From NCBI RefSeq assembly GCF_020921035.1, contig NC_063151.1, positions 29,146,934-29,210,933 of the forward strand: DNA of 64,000 bases, given 5' to 3'. Origin of the DNA: Rhodamnia argentea (lineage: Eukaryota > Streptophyta > Magnoliopsida > Myrtales > Myrtaceae). Shown here piece after piece: positions 61,401 through 64,000 of the stretch; position 1 is the stretch's first letter; every line of letters starts with the position of its first letter. Position numbers and translations under genes: made by a program. Below the pieces are notes generated by a model that had not been told where the DNA came from, did no database searches, and saw only the letters and a program-made list of their open reading frames with translations.

Positions 61401-64000
61401 GACTTCCACTAAAAAAACTCTTCGAACTGGCTGTGGTATTCATACACGAGTCCATATTCCTCACCATGCTGACAAATCGAGTTATTAGGCGTGCTGGCTG
61501 TTGATAATCATAATCCATCATGCTTGTTTGATCTATTTCATCTATCAGGGACTTAGAAATCCCAAAAAGCAACTGTATGATATGGGGATCATGCCAAAGT
61601 CCTTTCCTGCACAGTGAAACAAGGAAAATATAGAGTTCCACCAGGAAAGGAATAAAATAATCTAATGAACTCGATGTGACAAAACCTATGGGGGTGGATT
61701 CATTTATGTGATTGAATAATTTCATATTCCAAACAGCTTCAAAAAAACATAGATTGACTGTCTGGCTCAGCCAGCAGAATGCCCAATCGTTGTCGCGCTG
61801 TCAGATTGTTTCCTAGAATGGAAACTTCCAGATATCTAATTCCATGTACTCCTGGTGGCTATGAATTATTAATCAACCCCACAAAAAAAAAAGGGACTCC
61901 AGCAAAGAAAAGATACATGCAAAAAAAGCTAAAATTGTAACTGATTAAAGAGACAGTGTTTCTACGGTCCTGTGCCACTTTTCTGTCCTCTTGGAAGGTT
62001 ACAATCTCGATAGTGACAAACATTGAAGAAACTACTATCATGGGACATAGGATTCTAGACTGACCCGTGCCAATAAAGTAGCAAGGAATAAGAATGTACC
62101 TTATTGCTCTGTCAAGTATGTGCATATTGACAATGCTCCGAGGTCTCCCATACATCATATCTAGGATTTCGAGATAGTGATTCTACAGAACATGTCGTCT
62201 TAGATAAGACCACAAGAAAAAAAATTCCAAGGAATAGTTTCACAGTAGCATGGTGAATTCTTGTTGAATACATGTAATGCACAGTAATGAAATCGAATAT
62301 AGCTACAGGTAGTCACAAGGAGCATACCAAAGCAAATAATTCTTCTAGATCCTCAAAATGAGAAACAAACTTCACCAAGATGGATTGCAAACTTCCGAGT
62401 TCCTCTTCAGTAAATGCTTTATCACGTGCTTGCATTGCAATACCTTCTAAAACGTTCAAGATATGGTTGCCCTGATGTTGACGAGAGAGAAAGAGAGAGA
62501 GAGATAAGTAATCGGATGCCTAAAGCTCAAGGGTTTATAGGGCAAAGACTCAACTCAACATGACAAAACAAAGTCATGCACCCAACTAGTCCATTGCAAC
62601 TTTTCATTCAGAGCCTTTTGTCATTTGCTTTTCACATTGGACTAAATAAGTCAATCGCAACTTTATGATTAACCAGATTGCACCAGAGTCAATTGAACAT
62701 GACAAAACAAAGTCATGCACCCAACCAGTCTACTGCAACTTTTCATTCCATTCAGTACCTTGTGACCGTCATTTCAGATTGGGCTAAAGGACTGCATTGC
62801 AAGTTTATGAACAACCAGATTGCATAAAGCTCAGACCAAAGATACTGAGCATTTATTACAGATTTACTTATTCCCAACCCAAAGTCATAGAAAACATGTT
62901 TGGAAGAAACAGGAACCAACTAAGCGAAGGCTCCTTGTCTCAACCTCCTGTCCAGGAATTCAGCACCCAGATTTACGTCACGCATTATTAAGATAAATAA
63001 ACCTCACCCTAAAATTTAAGGCATCAAAGCACAATACAGGAAGCAATAGTAAGCCTCTTATGGAAAGGATCACCAACTTCGACACATGTTGCTGGCCAGA
63101 CAAGGAGATTCAATGCAAAACCAAACATAGTCTCTCCCACAGCAATTAAATGAATTCACATTGTATTTGCCATAACTAAAAAATTTTGATGCTATTTATT
63201 CGTCAGCTTACAAGAAATTAATGCATTAAGAGTTGTATGAGTGAAGTACACACCACAAAAGGCACATTACCATAAAGCTTAACACACTTAACTGACACTT
63301 ACCATTTGATTTTGTAAGACAAGATCCAGAAATGCATCCATGACCCTCAGGTACTCATCAAGTTTTCCCCACAGAAGAACAACCTGATATGGGGATGGTG
63401 ATTAGAATATGTAAGCCAAATGGAAAATAAGTCGACTGATAAGTCCCTGAAGTAAAGCCCACCCAACAGTATTGACTTTTTCAGCACAACGAGAAGAACA
63501 AAAACTTAAACCAATCTTCCAAATCAAAGTACAGAGAACGCAGCGATTAGTAGGAAAATAGATATAACAAGAATGATGCCAACGTTGGTTTCAGACTAGA
63601 CTTAAGAATGTTCCATACTGCAGCTACTGGGAATGTTGCAGAGTCGCAAATTATGTCAAACGATTTATAAGCTGTGACAAATAGTTCCAGCATATGAACA
63701 ACAAAATCAGTGATGCAGAAATCCGTTTTCAATTCCCATCTAACAAAGAACCAAAAGGATTGACTTTGTAAGATATTTACTTGTCAGTGGAGTAATTGTC
63801 TTCTCTATCCACAGTTACCAATACTGTGTTCCGCAAAATATTGGAAATACGGGAGCTTCCCTTATCTATCTAGTTAAGAATTGGTAGCTGCTGCAGTCTT
63901 TACCCATGCAGAAAGTACATGCTCAGAAGAGAATTGCATCGCTCTATATTCGGTCTAACATGTGCTAGCCAAGAAATATACCACTTCCAACAAATAATAA
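58467..64000 (-). CDS. VPS35L (retriever subunit) homologue, 3' part of gene
   Basis: Exons in transcription order: 63383-63303, 62471-62328, 62182-62100, 61606-61465, 61368-61285, 60900-60739, 60654-60570, 59868-59782, 59628-59562, 59478-59379, 59040-58784, 58611-58467; these join in frame to 479 codons with stop. A probable further exon lies at 63739-63619 (WELKTDFCITDFVVHMLELF). The 5' end is beyond the window. Diagnostic blocks are LDEYLRVMDAFLDLVLQNQM, SHFEDLEELFALNHYLEILD, MHILDRAIRKGLWHDPHIIQ, VDYGSDVERHLAFLVECRGA, KQFSFIMSCIAYSEVTIPSI and RLFSAIILLSAALSQEILPY. Order and content match human VPS35L (C16orf62), the alpha-solenoid of retriever, which with VPS29 and VPS26C recycles cargo from endosomes. 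The last acceptor (before 58611) has a poor pyrimidine tract but gives the only open continuation. The intron between exons 62471 and 63303 contains a 139-bp tandem duplication. Confidence 0.85.
62560..62835. repeat. 139-bp tandem duplication inside a VPS35L intron
   Basis: tgacaaaacaaagtcatgca at 62561 recurs at 62700. Both are followed by cccaac, then agtc, then tgcaacttttcattc, and later by accagattgca (near 62681 and 62813). The second copy has about 15-20% differences and small indels. The repeat lies wholly in the intron between exons 62471 and 63303. Confidence 0.8.

Overview
This 64 kb window looks like nuclear DNA of a eudicot plant. Its genes are intron-rich with GT/AG splice sites. 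They encode plant families (an S40 senescence protein, a GAMYB-type R2R3-MYB with a miR159 site, ATG8, a MAPKKK of the plant MAPKKK15-21 type, a BRD13-like bromodomain protein). The spacers are AT-rich and full of MITE-sized inverted-repeat elements. The style of the dispersed repeats reminds me of Myrtaceae (Eucalyptus and relatives), but that is an impression, not a proof. I saw no prokaryotic, organellar or CRISPR features and no rRNA or true tRNA gene. All exon joins below were built by hand from splice signals, reading phase and protein similarity known to me; each complete gene closes in frame.

Layout. 1-2.3 kb: repeat-bearing spacer. 2.3-2.9 kb (+): S40-like gene. 3-12.6 kb: spacer with MITEs, a 120-bp tandem duplication, LTR-like fossils and two weak coding remnants. 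12.6-16.7 kb (+): 11-exon beta-1,3-galactosyltransferase. 18.1-19.7 kb (+): 5-exon ATG8. 20.7-23.3 kb (-): 4-exon GAMYB-like factor. 23.3-27.4 kb: spacer with two repeat families. 27.4 kb (+): small uncharacterised gene. 29.0-33.9 kb (-): 9-exon BRD13-like gene. 33.9-41.6 kb: repeat-rich spacer with nested MITEs and a tRNA-derived SINE candidate. 41.6-45.4 kb (+): 9-exon LpxK-type kinase. 45.6-46.1 kb (-): 2-exon probable plastid membrane protein, tail to tail with the LpxK gene. 47.0 kb (+): secreted glycine-rich protein. 48.0-49.0 kb (+): BAP31-like ER protein. 49.4-49.8 kb: Tourist-like MITE. 50.3-54.4 kb (-): intronless MAPKKK with a partial tandem copy of its own 3' end. 54.4-58.4 kb: spacer. 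58.5 kb to the right edge (-): 3' two-thirds or so of a VPS35L (retriever subunit) gene whose 5' end lies outside.

The genes do not form a pathway or cluster; they are independent housekeeping and regulatory loci (autophagy, endosomal recycling, chromatin, cell-wall glycan synthesis, stress signalling). The most unusual observations are the partial tandem duplication of the MAPKKK tail with its TTGAC-rich flank, a long insertion in that kinase's activation segment, a repeated NLGHS motif at the starts of the last two GAMYB exons, and an inverted-repeat element family whose arms are built of short tandem units. I did not find a convincing new biological system.
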